Shown: positions 12,337 to 23,506, numbered from the stretch's first letter. The stretch: 64,000 bases of DNA from Trichomonas tenax (GCA_023091735.1 JALKBU010000106.1:19769-83768); one strand, 5' to 3'. Translations and numbers: made by a program. Notes: generated by a model from the letters alone, not told the origin.

Positions 12337-12880
12337 ATTTGTATGTATTTGATTTAAAAATTCAATCCATTTTATTGATTTAAATACACATTTTTGGATT
12401 AATAATTGTTTTTAACATTTTTAGCAATATAAAACCACTATCTAAGTCATGACAAAGTGAACTATATCTGTTTTGCACATTTATACACTTTATAAATTTT
12501 CTCAAAATATATCTCGAACATATTCTATTTATTATATAATCCATACATTAGCATCATGCAGTGCTATATGAACATATATAGCTTTTTGATATATAATTAA
12601 TTAATAAAGTCATCTTTTTCATATCTCGTGATTATGACTGCAATGACATATTTCTGATTATACAATTGCTAACACGGATTGATTATAGCAATTTTACATC
12701 ATCATACCATGTGAAAAAATGATTTATTTGTTGAATTATAAAATATTTGTTACTTTATCAATGATAAGAAAGCAAACGAATATGGATTCAGCAACAAAGA
12801 TCAAAAATATGTTATCTCAATTATATCATAAAGAGAATTCATAACAAATTTTATTCGAATAAAATAAAAATTAAAACAAA
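12337..12880. other. Convergent intergenic spacer, nothing seen
   Basis: This 540-base spacer separates the tail ends of the Myb gene and the AKT-like kinase gene. It is AT-rich with no ORF, tRNA or clear repeat. Confidence 0.5.
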
Positions 12881-14194
12881 TTAAGTTAAAAGTGGAGATA
12901 TTGGGATTTGCTTTCCATCATTGATGCTTCCAAGATCGCCAACAAACGAAAATCCGTAGAATTGGTTACTTCTGATTGAATTTGGCGGTGTTGCAAGCGA
13001 GTCGCATGGTGTTTCGATTGTGAACTGAGAATCGAAGTTATCAGGGATTCTTTTGTCATCGACAATTGGAACAAAATCTGGCTTTATCTGCTTATTAAGA
13101 AGTGCATTGAAGTCCAAGTGATTCCAGAACCTGTGTTCCTTCATCTGATCGAATGTCGCTCTCGCTGTCGGGTCTTTAGTCAAGAAGTGAGAGACAAAAT
13201 CGACAATGATTGGATCAGCGTTCGGCGGGAAATAAGGATTTTCAACCTCAATTCTTGTGAAGATGCGACTCTTATTGTTGTCGTAGAACGGCGTCTGACC
13301 AAAACACATCTCATAGACTAAGCATCCATAGGACCACCAATCAATAGCGAAAGAGTAGTCTTCTTTCCTGATTATTTCGGGCGCTATGTATTCAGCTGTG
13401 CCACAGAATGTGTTCGTCGTTGAGTCGTTCGAAGTATCTTTCGCCAAACCAAAATCTGTTAACTTGATGTGTCCTTCTTCGTCCAAAAGGACATTTTCAG
13501 GCTTCAAATCTCTGTAAATTACACCCTGCGAGTGCAAATGCGACAAAGCTAAGCCAATCTCGCCTACGTAAAATCTTGCCTCTTTTATCGGCAGCGGGCC
13601 TTTCTTTTGGAGATATCTGAACAGTTCACCACCGGGAACATATTCCAGGCCGAGATAGAATTTGGTCAATGATTGAAAAGCGAAAGATAAACTTACAATA
13701 AATGGGTGCTTAATCTTCATTAAAACGTTTTTCTCTCTGAAAGCTGTGTGCACTTTGTGCTGCTTAACGAGCCTCGCCTTGTGGATTGACTTTATCGCGT
13801 ATAATTCCTTTCCTCCTCGCTTTTGGCACAACATAACCTTCCCGTAGAATCCTCTTCCCAGGACTGAGTATATGATGAAGTCATCCATTGTCGTCGTGTG
13901 GTCTTGAATTGCTTGAGATTTAATTGCTAATATCCATTCCATTACGATATCTTCTGTTTCAGCCTGCAATTGCAGTGGGGAATCGCCTGGTGACTCTATC
14001 TTGAACTTTATCGGCTCTTTGTCGAGCGGAACAGCGACAGTTTGTGGACAAATTTGGATCTTTCTCTCGATAATCGGGTTATCTTTGCTTTTGTAGATTA
14101 TAAACTCGCTGTCCTTAACCTCGCAATAGAAGGTAGTCCACATTCCGAAAAAAGCACCTTTGCGCTTCAGGAATCCGCTGTAATGACCGATCAT
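12881..14194 (-). CDS. AKT/PKB-like AGC protein kinase with PH domain
   Basis: A 437-residue kinase. Residues 1-95 form a PH domain (GHYSGFLKRKGAFFGMWTTF), expected to bind membrane phosphoinositides. The kinase domain spans about 102-360: glycine loop GRGFYG, catalytic lysine in YAIKSIHK, YRDLKPEN catalytic loop, DFGLAKD, and an activation loop with TNTFCGTAEYIAPE, whose threonine is the usual PDK1 target. The C-terminal tail holds a TPCDS turn-motif candidate and a hydrophobic motif FYGFSF (about 412-417) with a phosphorylatable serine. All catalytic residues are present, so it should be active. The domain order matches AKT/PKB. The chosen ATG gives the complete PH domain; a separate 26-codon ORF lies directly upstream. 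Confidence 0.92.
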   Translation of the reverse strand: MIGHYSGFLKRKGAFFGMWTTFYCEVKDSEFIIYKSKDNPIIERKIQICPQTVAVPLDKEPIKFKIESPGDSPLQLQAETEDIVMEWILAIKSQAIQDHTTTMDDFIIYSVLGRGFYGKVMLCQKRGGKELYAIKSIHKARLVKQHKVHTAFREKNVLMKIKHPFIVSLSFAFQSLTKFYLGLEYVPGGELFRYLQKKGPLPIKEARFYVGEIGLALSHLHSQGVIYRDLKPENVLLDEEGHIKLTDFGLAKDTSNDSTTNTFCGTAEYIAPEIIRKEDYSFAIDWWSYGCLVYEMCFGQTPFYDNNKSRIFTRIEVENPYFPPNADPIIVDFVSHFLTKDPTARATFDQMKEHRFWNHLDFNALLNKQIKPDFVPIVDDKRIPDNFDSQFTIETPCDSLATPPNSIRSNQFYGFSFVGDLGSINDGKQIPISPLLT

Positions 14195-14237
14195 GATAAA
14201 AAAATAACCAAAAATTGCAATCTTTAAGCGTGAGGTA

Positions 14238-14318
14238 TCACTGTACCGTATTGATCACGTCTATCCTGTTTTGGAGAGCTCTATTGAAATTTTCGAGATT
14301 GAGAGATTGTTCGGCCAT
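14238..14318 (-). CDS. Short upstream ORF, 26 residues
   Basis: On the minus strand, 43 bases upstream of the AKT-like start, an ATG is preceded by a TTTCAATCG initiator-like sequence and opens a 26-codon frame (MAEQSLNLENFNRAL...), closed by TGA. Codon choice and helical amphipathic composition look protein-like. It is in a different frame from the kinase. It could be an upstream ORF regulating the kinase, a tiny separate gene, or the head of a lost gene. No intron with the trichomonad GTATGT/ACTAACACACAG signals joins the two. Confidence 0.35.
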   Translation of the reverse strand: MAEQSLNLENFNRALQNRIDVINTVQ

Positions 14319-15284
14319 CGATTGAAAAGAAATAAACAACCTATGCTTATTATGATATGTAGAGCCCAAAAAACTAAAAATTTGAAAATGAACAAAATTT
14401 ATTCTTCAAAATTGATGGGGTGAAAATGGTAGACCTACTGCAATAAGCTGTAATTGTAGCCAAAATATTAATGAAAAACCACGTCTATCTCGATAGTTTA
14501 CTGATCAATATCATGATTTTGTTTGATATTTCGATTTACTTAAAGACAGTCTATCATATATATAATTATATGTAATTTTACATATATAAAAGATATTTAC
14601 AAAAAATTGGTTGAATGTAATCTCAATATTGTTAGTAAAAAATCAATTACAAAACCATAAGAGAATGAAATCATAATTGATGTTGAAATTGACGATGAGA
14701 GCAAATGTTAATAAATTTTCAAAATATGTGATTGGCCAGGAACACAGACAAAACTGTTAAGTTTAAAACTGAAAATTAAAGAAACTAAATGATAAAATGT
14801 TAAATATTTTATGATAGGTATAATTTACGAAATTCCAACAGATTGGTTTCGTAGCTCAGTAGGTAGAGCGTAGTGCTGATAACGCTAAGGTCTTGGGTTC
14901 GAGCCCCAGCGGAACCATTTTTTAAAATTTTTGATTCCTGATCTTATATTTTTCATCTAGAGTTTTTAACTTTTTACTTAACATTAAACCTCTTCCAACA
15001 GAATATGTGGGAAGGTGTTTTTCGTTCTGAATGAGTAAATTTCAAATTTCAATAAATTAATGCAATTTGCTTCTTTTGAATTTGTATTGCCATCAATTTA
15101 CCTTTAACCTTTTATACCTTGGCCACATAGATAACATTTTTCAACTCTTTTCGACTCTATTTTCATTTTCGAATTTTTGCTTCATATTTTCGATTGGATC
15201 CCCTATTTATGCTTATATTTTTGTTTTTAGTCGATTGTTGATGACTCGGAAATTTCTATTAATTTTAAAAATTCACTTTTGATC
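14319..15284. other. Intergenic region around tRNA-Ile
   Basis: Apart from the tRNA at 14845-14917 there is no supportable gene. The frame at 15067-15282 is hydrophobic, Phe-rich and starts inside AT-rich DNA; it is probably not coding. A TCACTTTTGATC initiator-like sequence at 15272-15283 stands directly in front of the pseudogene ATG at 15285. Confidence 0.45.
14845..14917 (+). tRNA. tRNA-Ile with GAT anticodon
   Basis: A complete cloverleaf: 7-bp acceptor (GGTTTCG/CGGAACC), D arm GCTC/GAGC, anticodon stem TAGTG/CGCTA with loop CTGATAA (anticodon GAT at 14878-14880), T arm with TTCGAGC, discriminator A. No encoded CCA and no intron; a T run follows as a polymerase III terminator. The body strongly resembles eukaryotic tRNA-Ile(AAT), with G instead of A at position 34. 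Confidence 0.95.
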
Positions 15285-17780
15285 ATGAAAAAAATGACAT
15301 ATTTTAAGGTTTGGGATACGGGACCGATAAGTTTTTGCATCCCCAATACTTTGGGAAAAAGTGGGATCTATACGTCGAACTTACTAATTAATGCAATATA
15401 TAGTATTATAGTTACCGTGTTGGAATATGCAATTTCAAAGTTTTCTGAGATTGTTCCAAAATCTTTTTTTTCAGATGTAGGACTAAGTTCAAAGTCTCTC
15501 CCAACTGCCAGAACTTTGGACATTCCTGCCCATCCTTGGTACAAATTAACCCTCATTATTCCCAAACTTTTGGCCATGATTCCATATTTGGGGTTATCAG
15601 AAAACGATCTCGATCTTACTATCGTCGCAAACACAATAAAAAACAATTTCAATAGTGGATTCCACATCTCAGACTCAATCCATCGAAGATTTTTGGAAGA
15701 AATTTAACAACAGTGCCAGTTCCTGTTGATAACCCGACAACAATTAGCAACAAGACAGCAACGAGTGAAGAAGTGAGAAAATCAGCTCTTCCTGATATTG
15801 TTCAATACTTTACATTATCATCTTTGACCGGTGATGGCCTCAATGAATCAGAGCTTTCAGAGTTTCTGAAGGAGGTGAACACGATCTTGTTCTCAAACTT
15901 ATTCATGTTTTATTGGGTATTTTTCCTTTTGTTTTTTTTTATTATTTTCATCTTCATTCAGGGCCATTTTTGTTTGCCAAAGAAATACGTTCCCAGTGCG
16001 TCAGATACTTTATGGTGTCCTTGGGGCCTTGCGTGGATACTTTCAGGTAGTGGAGCAGTTATTATGATTATCGCACTCTTTGAGTTCAAATCACACGTGG
16101 AAGGTGAATTACATTTTTCAGTACCTTCTGGACATCGGTGACTCAATTGTTCAAGGAATGGACAATATGATTAAAGCAATTGCAAAATTCACGGATAATA
16201 AGATGGAAAACTATTCTACATATGCTAATACATTCAAGGAATTATATGCAGCTGCAAGAGGTAACTTATCTCCTTCTGCTGAAAGTTTTAAGACAAAATA
16301 TAACAAAATGATTGACGAAACCAGAAGAATTACGAAATTCAATGAAAAAATCGACAACATTCATCAGAAATCTCCAAATTCTGTACAAACAATCTTCAAA
16401 ATCACAGTTAATGAATCATCAAAAGGAATTCTTGTCGTAAATGGCTCAAACCATTTCTTAAATGGTGCAAATGCTTCAATTGACAATGCAAAGCGTATCA
16501 ACGAGCACAAAAACGTTTTAACAGACTTTTCTTCGACTTCTAAGATTTATCTCGGAAATCGTTCACTTGATTACTATATAAACATATCGAAAAAAGACGA
16601 AGTTTCACAGGTTCTCTTTGGTAATGTCGATGTTTTCTATAATTAGCTCTACATCATTGTTTTTTTTTTCATTTTTTGCTTTTATCTTTTAAGTTTGGAT
16701 TTCTCATTTGATGATTTTGAGTGTCAACACTCGCATTTCGAGGTGCTTAGCGAAATATCCAACAATTTGCCCATCTTTCTTGCTTTTAGTTTATATTTTT
16801 TGCGGTATAATGTTCCACACCATTGGACTGTTTTTCTACGAGATTTATATTACATATGATCCAGTTATAGCAAATATCGCTACTGGAGCACTCAAAAACA
16901 TTGGCTTTAGCAACATCACGATTCCTCCAATCAATATTTCTCTCGTTTCTGATGACTTATACGATGACTGCATCGTTTTCGAGTCGATAACAATTGACGA
17001 AATCACAGGAGACATGATCTCAAAGTGCAGGAAAGCAGTATATGGAACAAGCTTTTCGCAGGCTATTGAACTTTCAAGTATTCGCCATCCTTCATTTGAG
17101 AACACAATGGTTACATTCGCTGATAACTTAAAATTTTCGAAAGTTTCAACATTTTACAGTGACAACATGAATTCGATTTTGTCGACATTGGAGAATGACA
17201 CACTACGCGGCTTTATGGACTATGATTTCATCACTGCAATCGATGCTTTCATGGAGACATTATCGCAAACAGAAAAGGACAAATTCAAGCAGATGTTGAT
17301 GAATCAAAACAACTTTACAATTCTGGTGCTTCCACGCAATCAATAAAAGACGAGTCAACAAATCTTCTCACAAAATTCAACGAAACAAAGCTCCAGTATA
17401 TTAATGCATCAAAGATTCTCATTGTTAATGTCTCTACTGTACTTCCAGGTGTTGTCGAGCGCCTTGCGAACGGCTTCGACTACTTCGATTACAAGGTATT
17501 CCCAGGCGTTCTGAACTACGTCAACAACTTCCTATTCGTTGATTTAGGACATTACGCTTACCGTCTTGATTTTACGATGACCCTTCAGGCTGTTTCATTG
17601 ATCATTATGACCATTGTTGTTATTTATAGAAGAAAACAGTTAGTTTCAATATTCCAATCTCACGTAATGGCTTCAAATCAACGACCTAACAAGCACATTT
17701 ATAGAAAGAACTGCGTTGATGATGACATTAATTTATTGATTTCGTTCAAGGACAGGATTTCACACAATCTTGAACGGTAG
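15285..17780 (+). pseudogene. Decayed pentaspan membrane protein, prominin-like topology
   Basis: Successive open frames, all plus strand, read as one protein only if at least four frame breaks are ignored: near 15705, near 16100-16140, around the TAG at 16644, and near 17320-17346. The pieces give an extracellular N-terminal part of about 200 residues, two close transmembrane helices (15900-15960 and 16020-16080), a loop of about 180 residues with NxS/T sites, two more helices (about 16645-16700 and 16760-16850), a third loop of about 200 residues, and a fifth helix (17580-17640) followed by a basic tail. That order matches prominins. A canonical TCACT initiator precedes the ATG. With several independent lesions this is most likely a pseudogene; the protein name is an inference from topology only. 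Confidence 0.6.
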
Positions 17781-17875
17781 TTTTATTTTTTTATCGTTAA
17801 TTATTTTGTTTCAATATGATAATACATAAACATATTTATTTCATGCATTATTAATATATAAATATAAAAAATAAT

Positions 17876-20800
17876 TTATAACAAATTCTTAACATAGTTA
17901 TCTGCAATCTCTGGGTTAATATCCTTAATCTTCTGCAGTGCTTCTATAACAATCGGCATGTGGAGGCATAATCCTACTGGTTTTGCGAACTTCAGGGCGC
18001 TCGCCATGAACTTGACGAGCTGATCTCTGTCGCAGCATCCGATTTCCGCCATCTTAATGGCTGGTTTAAGTGCCCACAACGCGTGAGCTTCACTTGGGCA
18101 TCTAACTTCGCACTTCATTTCCGCTAATAAGTTGATTAATGAAATACTGGCTTCTGTTTCAGAAAGCATCGTCATCACGAACTCAACGCATTCGCCAAGA
18201 AGCCAGGAACCAGCGAACACCTGAGGGGCCATGAGAACAAGCTCAACATCCAAAATTGTTGGCTGCGCCATGTTCCTGAACACTTCACGCTGCTCGGCAT
18301 TGAGTGTTTCGAGAATTCCTGGATCAAAGGCAACCAAATGGTGAATGATTGGCATAAACTGCTCAAGAAGATCACCAGATTTGTCAGCAATGATTGGACC
18401 AATTAATTTGCCGAAAACATCGCGTGTTGACATTGGAGCTAAGCTGACAACGCTCTGCAACAAAATGATGAACTCACAACCACGGTGCGCATCGTGCTCA
18501 ATGACTTCAAGGAATGCATTGCACTGATCAAGAATGTGGTGTGCAAATGATGATTCAGCGGTGACTTTCGGAATTGGGATCGTTCTATCATATGGTCTTC
18601 GTGAAATGAAGTGAAGGATGTGTGGTTCTGGTTGTCCAACGAGCATCTTGAGAGTTTCGAGTGTTCTGTTTCTCACGTGGATGTCGTGGTGGAAAATTGT
18701 ATCGTTTGAGTGATTGAAATAGAATGTGACATCTGATGTCATCGCGATTTCATTTGTTCCACCAATTGGATTTGGAATTGCTGAGTTGACGATTGTCTGG
18801 ACGCGTGGATGTGCATCAATCAAGTGCTCCAGCAAATCTGGACGTGTGTTAGCGACCATGACGAGTAGAGCCATGAAGTTGCTCGACATCTTCAAGCTGT
18901 CGACAATTCTGTTCAACATGTTGACATCCAAAAAGTTTGCGATGACTTCCGCAGACGATGGAGATTTTACAGCATCACAGAGAACTCGTGCAAGTTTATC
19001 GAATGCTGTGAAGTAAACGTTGCCTGTTGATCTCTGGACTTCTTTCTGCATATCCATCGTCAACAAGAGTGACATTGACATCAAAGCGACTTCTTCTTGC
19101 GACCATTCAACATTTAAGTTGTCGCAGCAGAATGCAATGATGTCGAGAGCGAAGACCATTGCGCGCTTGTGTGTGCCGTAGTCAAGGCCTTGTAGGAGGG
19201 TCTTAATATGTTCTGTTGTATCGTTCAACATCGATATTGCATTCTTAACAGTTTCTTCGAGATATTCTGCGACATTATCACTAATCGAGAGAACGTTCGG
19301 GAACTGGTTTCCAAGGAGGTTCTTAATGTATTGGAAGAACACCTTGCAGCGATTGTAATCGTTCAAGATATACTTGGAGAGCATATCCGACCACTTAGCG
19401 AGATATTTCTCGTTAACCAAAGCGACTCTGAAGAACGTCCTGAAGATGATGTCAAGAGTCATATCAGTCTGTTCTTTCTGTAAAATCAAGTCTTCGACGT
19501 AGCTGATGAATTGGTGAGAATACAAACACTGTGCGGGCCAATATGTGTCATTATATTCATCGACGAAGACTTCCAAATCTGGATTAATCTGTGGCTTCAA
19601 GACCTCCTCGAGTCCGATCTTCTTGTAGAACAAAAGATATCCAGTCCACACTGTTTCACCAAGTTTGGGCTCGGATGCGCCGAAGCACCATGGGCCGAGA
19701 TTTGCTGGATCAAAGTTAACAATATCCTGATCGTTGCAGAAGTACCAATCATTTCCTGATTCACTTCTAACGATGGCTGTGTAGTGACCTCTCTCTGCTT
19801 CACCTTCATGGACAACAACGCCAGAGAGTTGGTACTTTTCTGTCGATTCCGGTGGAGTTAATTCAACAGGGAACTGCAGTTCCTGTGTTAACTTGCTTCT
19901 CTCAAGGTTTGCGTATGTGTAGTCCCATCTCTCTAATTGCAAGACCATGTAGTTCGGCCAGCTTTCGACTCTGTTCCTTCTGCAAGCAGGAACGATTTCG
20001 CCGCTTTCGATTCTGTATCCACTGGAAATCTCTGAGTCTTCGAAGTACTTCTGGAAAGCTTCGTTAATATTCTTGAGGCCTTTGATCGCGAGTGTGATAT
20101 AATAGAATGATTCAACACTTGTTGTAATGACTTCTCCTGTCTTAGAATTAAGGATATCGTTTCTGATTTTGCCGCAAAGTTGCTCGTTGATGACTTCTGG
20201 GTTTGGAATTTCTTTAGTTAATCTGTTGATGACGAGATCGAAGAATTCGTGAGCATCTTGTTGCATGTTTGGCTCGAAGAACTCTGGAACCGTTTCTGTG
20301 AAGTTTGTGATCTTTAGAGGAGTGCCTCTTCCGTATCTGATCAATGTTAACAGGTTTCTCAGCTCCATAACGAAAGGAGTGAGTCCTGAACTTGGCATCG
20401 ACAAAAGTGGTGCCATGATATTTGGCATTGCAACCATGTTCTGCAAAACCGCGTTGATGTAGCAAGTTGTAGAGAAGTTAAGGAGACCAAGGCGACCACG
20501 TGGTGTGAAATCGTCTGAGAATGGTTGCAATGATGTGGGTGTCTGTTTGAGTTTTTGAACGAATGCTGCAATGAACGGTAAAGCGTTTTCATTCCTGAGG
20601 AATTTATAAGCAGCAGTCCTTGATTCGTGTGTCTGAAGGAATGGATTCATGAATGATGCACATGTTGGCTGTGTGAATAATCTGTTGATAGTGAGTTGGA
20701 TGGTTTCCTTCTTTGGCTCGATTAAATCCAACAAACCAATGAATGTTTCATCGATGTCCCAAACTAAGTTCATCTCGAACTGCTTAAGATCACTATAGAA

Positions 20801-23506
20801 ACTTTCGTATACTGTACTTGGAATATTAAACTGTTTCGCAAATCTGAATAATTGGTTAGAATGACTTCTGTATTCGAGTAATCGACTTCTGTCAATTAAA
20901 TTGACAATAATCGCTGGATCTTGGATATCGAGTATTTGGATGGCCATTTCTCTGATTCTACTGTCTTCGGCTCTGAGCATTAACATCTCAGCGGTTTCTA
21001 AACTGACTTTAATCTTAACTCCGCACTGAATAAGAACATCGCAGCATGTTGTCAAAGAAACCGAGTCGAAAAGATGCTCTGCAATATAACAGGCAGCAAA
21101 ATAAACATCATCTGGTGTTATCTGACCGCTTTCAACACGCGCTTTGAGGGCACCTGTGAAGAGATGATGTGTTGGTTTGCTAACAAATTGAAGGTTGTTT
21201 CCGAGAATATCAAGAGGTACTTTTTGTAAGTTGGGAAAATCATGAATAAGCTCCGCAACACTATATAGGAGTGGATATTCAGAAATGTGCTTACTTATTA
21301 TTTCTACGTTTTCTGGAATTGATAAACAAGTCAAAAAGTTCGCGTCGTATAATTTCTGGTGAATGATTTTATCTTTTGTCTTTTCAACCGATAATATTAT
21401 TGATGTTGTCGATGATAATTGAAGTGATGTGAGCGGGCATCCAAATGGAATAACAAACTCGTTTAATGGATCTGCATTCCATAAGAGAAGCTCATCAATT
21501 GGGATTCCAGTGTGCTTTGAAACAGCTGCATAAATTCTGCGTGAAGAATGCATTGAAGTAAGCGAAAGATTTATTTCTTTCTCTGGTTCATTTTCGTTCT
21601 CTTTAACGATGAATTTTTGAACAAGACCGAAATTAGTTTCCTCTAATCTGAAAAAATCTGCCTCGAATTTCGCAGCTTCGTAAATCATCCGCAAATGACT
21701 TGGCATAATGTTAGAGATGATCAATGAACACGCTGTTGTCATTATTTCAGGATTCTCAGTAATTCTGCTGAATAACTCAGTGATAACCCAACGAACGTGA
21801 CGAATTGGAACATCAGAGCTGGTGATATTCATCAAAAGGTCGATAGCACCATATTTGTCTTCAGATTTTGTGACGACGATATTAAATAATGAAGGAATTT
21901 CATTTGGACATGTTTGGAAGTTTAACGTCTTGAATTTTTCGAAGAATATTGGTGAAGGAATGCTCGGAGCTTCAGCAATCCATGCTTTGATGACAGGAAG
22001 AAGCTGAATAACCCATGATTTCGATCCTTCCTCGGAGAATTTTTCGAAGAAGAAACAAAAAACATCTGTCAAAACTTGTTCACACGGGAATCTCGTCATT
22101 GTACTCGTGAGATTCATGAGAACGTTTATGAGATGTGGTGCTTCAGGAAGAGTTCGAATTGTTGCGAAAATAAAATCGTGAAATGTTTCAATTTTTGGTG
22201 ACTTAAGATAGAATAAACTGAGTCCTTCGATAATATCTGGTGAATCTGGCGTAATTTCAGAGATGTATGTTTTAATATTCGCGGTCATTTTGAATCCTTC
22301 TAATCCGATCTTGAAAAGCATTTCTTTGTTTTCGAGCATATAGCTGAGTAATTTTCTTGCTGATGGAGTGCGAATTCTTGTCATTAAACTTGAAAATAAG
22401 TCCGGATAATAATATTTGTTTGTAATTAAGAAAGTTGTGAACTTGTCAAGATGTGCATCCTGTAGATTCGGTATAATATTTATTATCATTGATGTAGGAC
22501 ACGAACCATTCGATTTTTCAATCGCTGATTCTAAATCTTCAACTGAAAAAGAGCATATTTCCGAAAATTTTGGTAAGAAATTATATATTTTGTCGAGAAT
22601 TAATTGGTTTTGATTAATATTGATCGCATCAACAAAAGTCTTTTTAATTATTTCGGCGTTTTCTGCAACTAATGACTGATTTTTAGGATCGGTGGCGATA
22701 GTAATAATTTCTGAGACGACTTCTTTACGAATTGTATAACCTCCAACTTCCGACATTTTACATAACGTTTCGAGAATTTGTCCTGCGTAAAAACTATTTA
22801 CTCTGAAATGCTTCGCCAAGAATGTGCACATTCCTGAAAAATCTGTTTGCTGCTGATATAACAAACATATTATTTCATCGATAATTGTTGGCAACATTAG
22901 CGAAATAACTTCATCTACCAGTGATGATTCGATTCCTGAGTATATTGTGATAAATTCTGCGAATATGTCTGGATTTGTTGTTTTGTTTTTGATAATTTCA
23001 AACATTTTTGCGATAATACCAGCGGAAAATAGCTGATTGATGATGTCTTTTACGATTTGATTGCAGTGTGGTCTCTGTTCTGGTTGTAACAAGCAATCGA
23101 AATCAGGTCTAAACTGGAAGAATTTTTCTTTGATTTCTTCGCTGACTTCACCGATCATTCTTAGCTTGAATTCTCTCATTTGCCTATCGAATATTTTGCC
23201 AATGACGTGAATAAGGTTTTTTCTTAAGTTGTATGTCGATGTTAATTTCAAATACGCTTCCGTGAAGAGACCGATCTCCATATTTATCTTTTTCGAGGGC
23301 TTGTTGAGTTTTACAATATCAGTAAATACATCAGGAAGAGTATCTATAACGAATTCTTTTTGGCGCCTATTTAATTCTTCGAAAGGCGTGTTCATTAGTT
23401 CTAGAATCGCTTCAGTGAGCTCTCTAACAGTATTGGGAATATCTTGGACGCGGTCAAGCTTTTCCAAAATGTCTTGTTCATCTGGAAAGCGATCCTTTTT
23501 AAACAT
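17876..23506 (-). CDS. Giant ubiquitin C-terminal hydrolase (peptidase C19, USP)
   Basis: A 1876-residue deubiquitinase that should cleave ubiquitin from proteins. The catalytic core lies at about residues 1005-1290: the Cys box GLLNFSTTCYINAVLQNM (nucleophile near 1015), the QQDAHEFFDLVINRL segment near 1085, and the His box ERGHYTAIV near 1239 followed by WYFCNDQDIV, which supplies the third catalytic residue. The Cys box is divergent: FSTTCY replaces the usual LGNTCY, so the oxyanion Asn is a Thr. About 1000 residues of helical repeats precede the core and about 590 follow, the layout of USP9X/USP24/USP34. The frame is unbroken over 5.6 kb, which argues against poor sequence quality as a cause of frame breaks elsewhere. 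The start codon is the first ATG after upstream stops. Confidence 0.9.
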   Translation of the reverse strand: MFKKDRFPDEQDILEKLDRVQDIPNTVRELTEAILELMNTPFEELNRRQKEFVIDTLPDVFTDIVKLNKPSKKINMEIGLFTEAYLKLTSTYNLRKNLIHVIGKIFDRQMREFKLRMIGEVSEEIKEKFFQFRPDFDCLLQPEQRPHCNQIVKDIINQLFSAGIIAKMFEIIKNKTTNPDIFAEFITIYSGIESSLVDEVISLMLPTIIDEIICLLYQQQTDFSGMCTFLAKHFRVNSFYAGQILETLCKMSEVGGYTIRKEVVSEIITIATDPKNQSLVAENAEIIKKTFVDAININQNQLILDKIYNFLPKFSEICSFSVEDLESAIEKSNGSCPTSMIINIIPNLQDAHLDKFTTFLITNKYYYPDLFSSLMTRIRTPSARKLLSYMLENKEMLFKIGLEGFKMTANIKTYISEITPDSPDIIEGLSLFYLKSPKIETFHDFIFATIRTLPEAPHLINVLMNLTSTMTRFPCEQVLTDVFCFFFEKFSEEGSKSWVIQLLPVIKAWIAEAPSIPSPIFFEKFKTLNFQTCPNEIPSLFNIVVTKSEDKYGAIDLLMNITSSDVPIRHVRWVITELFSRITENPEIMTTACSLIISNIMPSHLRMIYEAAKFEADFFRLEETNFGLVQKFIVKENENEPEKEINLSLTSMHSSRRIYAAVSKHTGIPIDELLLWNADPLNEFVIPFGCPLTSLQLSSTTSIILSVEKTKDKIIHQKLYDANFLTCLSIPENVEIISKHISEYPLLYSVAELIHDFPNLQKVPLDILGNNLQFVSKPTHHLFTGALKARVESGQITPDDVYFAACYIAEHLFDSVSLTTCCDVLIQCGVKIKVSLETAEMLMLRAEDSRIREMAIQILDIQDPAIIVNLIDRSRLLEYRSHSNQLFRFAKQFNIPSTVYESFYSDLKQFEMNLVWDIDETFIGLLDLIEPKKETIQLTINRLFTQPTCASFMNPFLQTHESRTAAYKFLRNENALPFIAAFVQKLKQTPTSLQPFSDDFTPRGRLGLLNFSTTCYINAVLQNMVAMPNIMAPLLSMPSSGLTPFVMELRNLLTLIRYGRGTPLKITNFTETVPEFFEPNMQQDAHEFFDLVINRLTKEIPNPEVINEQLCGKIRNDILNSKTGEVITTSVESFYYITLAIKGLKNINEAFQKYFEDSEISSGYRIESGEIVPACRRNRVESWPNYMVLQLERWDYTYANLERSKLTQELQFPVELTPPESTEKYQLSGVVVHEGEAERGHYTAIVRSESGNDWYFCNDQDIVNFDPANLGPWCFGASEPKLGETVWTGYLLFYKKIGLEEVLKPQINPDLEVFVDEYNDTYWPAQCLYSHQFISYVEDLILQKEQTDMTLDIIFRTFFRVALVNEKYLAKWSDMLSKYILNDYNRCKVFFQYIKNLLGNQFPNVLSISDNVAEYLEETVKNAISMLNDTTEHIKTLLQGLDYGTHKRAMVFALDIIAFCCDNLNVEWSQEEVALMSMSLLLTMDMQKEVQRSTGNVYFTAFDKLARVLCDAVKSPSSAEVIANFLDVNMLNRIVDSLKMSSNFMALLVMVANTRPDLLEHLIDAHPRVQTIVNSAIPNPIGGTNEIAMTSDVTFYFNHSNDTIFHHDIHVRNRTLETLKMLVGQPEPHILHFISRRPYDRTIPIPKVTAESSFAHHILDQCNAFLEVIEHDAHRGCEFIILLQSVVSLAPMSTRDVFGKLIGPIIADKSGDLLEQFMPIIHHLVAFDPGILETLNAEQREVFRNMAQPTILDVELVLMAPQVFAGSWLLGECVEFVMTMLSETEASISLINLLAEMKCEVRCPSEAHALWALKPAIKMAEIGCCDRDQLVKFMASALKFAKPVGLCLHMPIVIEALQKIKDINPEIADNYVKNLL

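Noticed and set aside
20214..20465. Minus-strand frames inside the deubiquitinase
   Set aside because: Shadows of the intact C19 gene with no independent start context.
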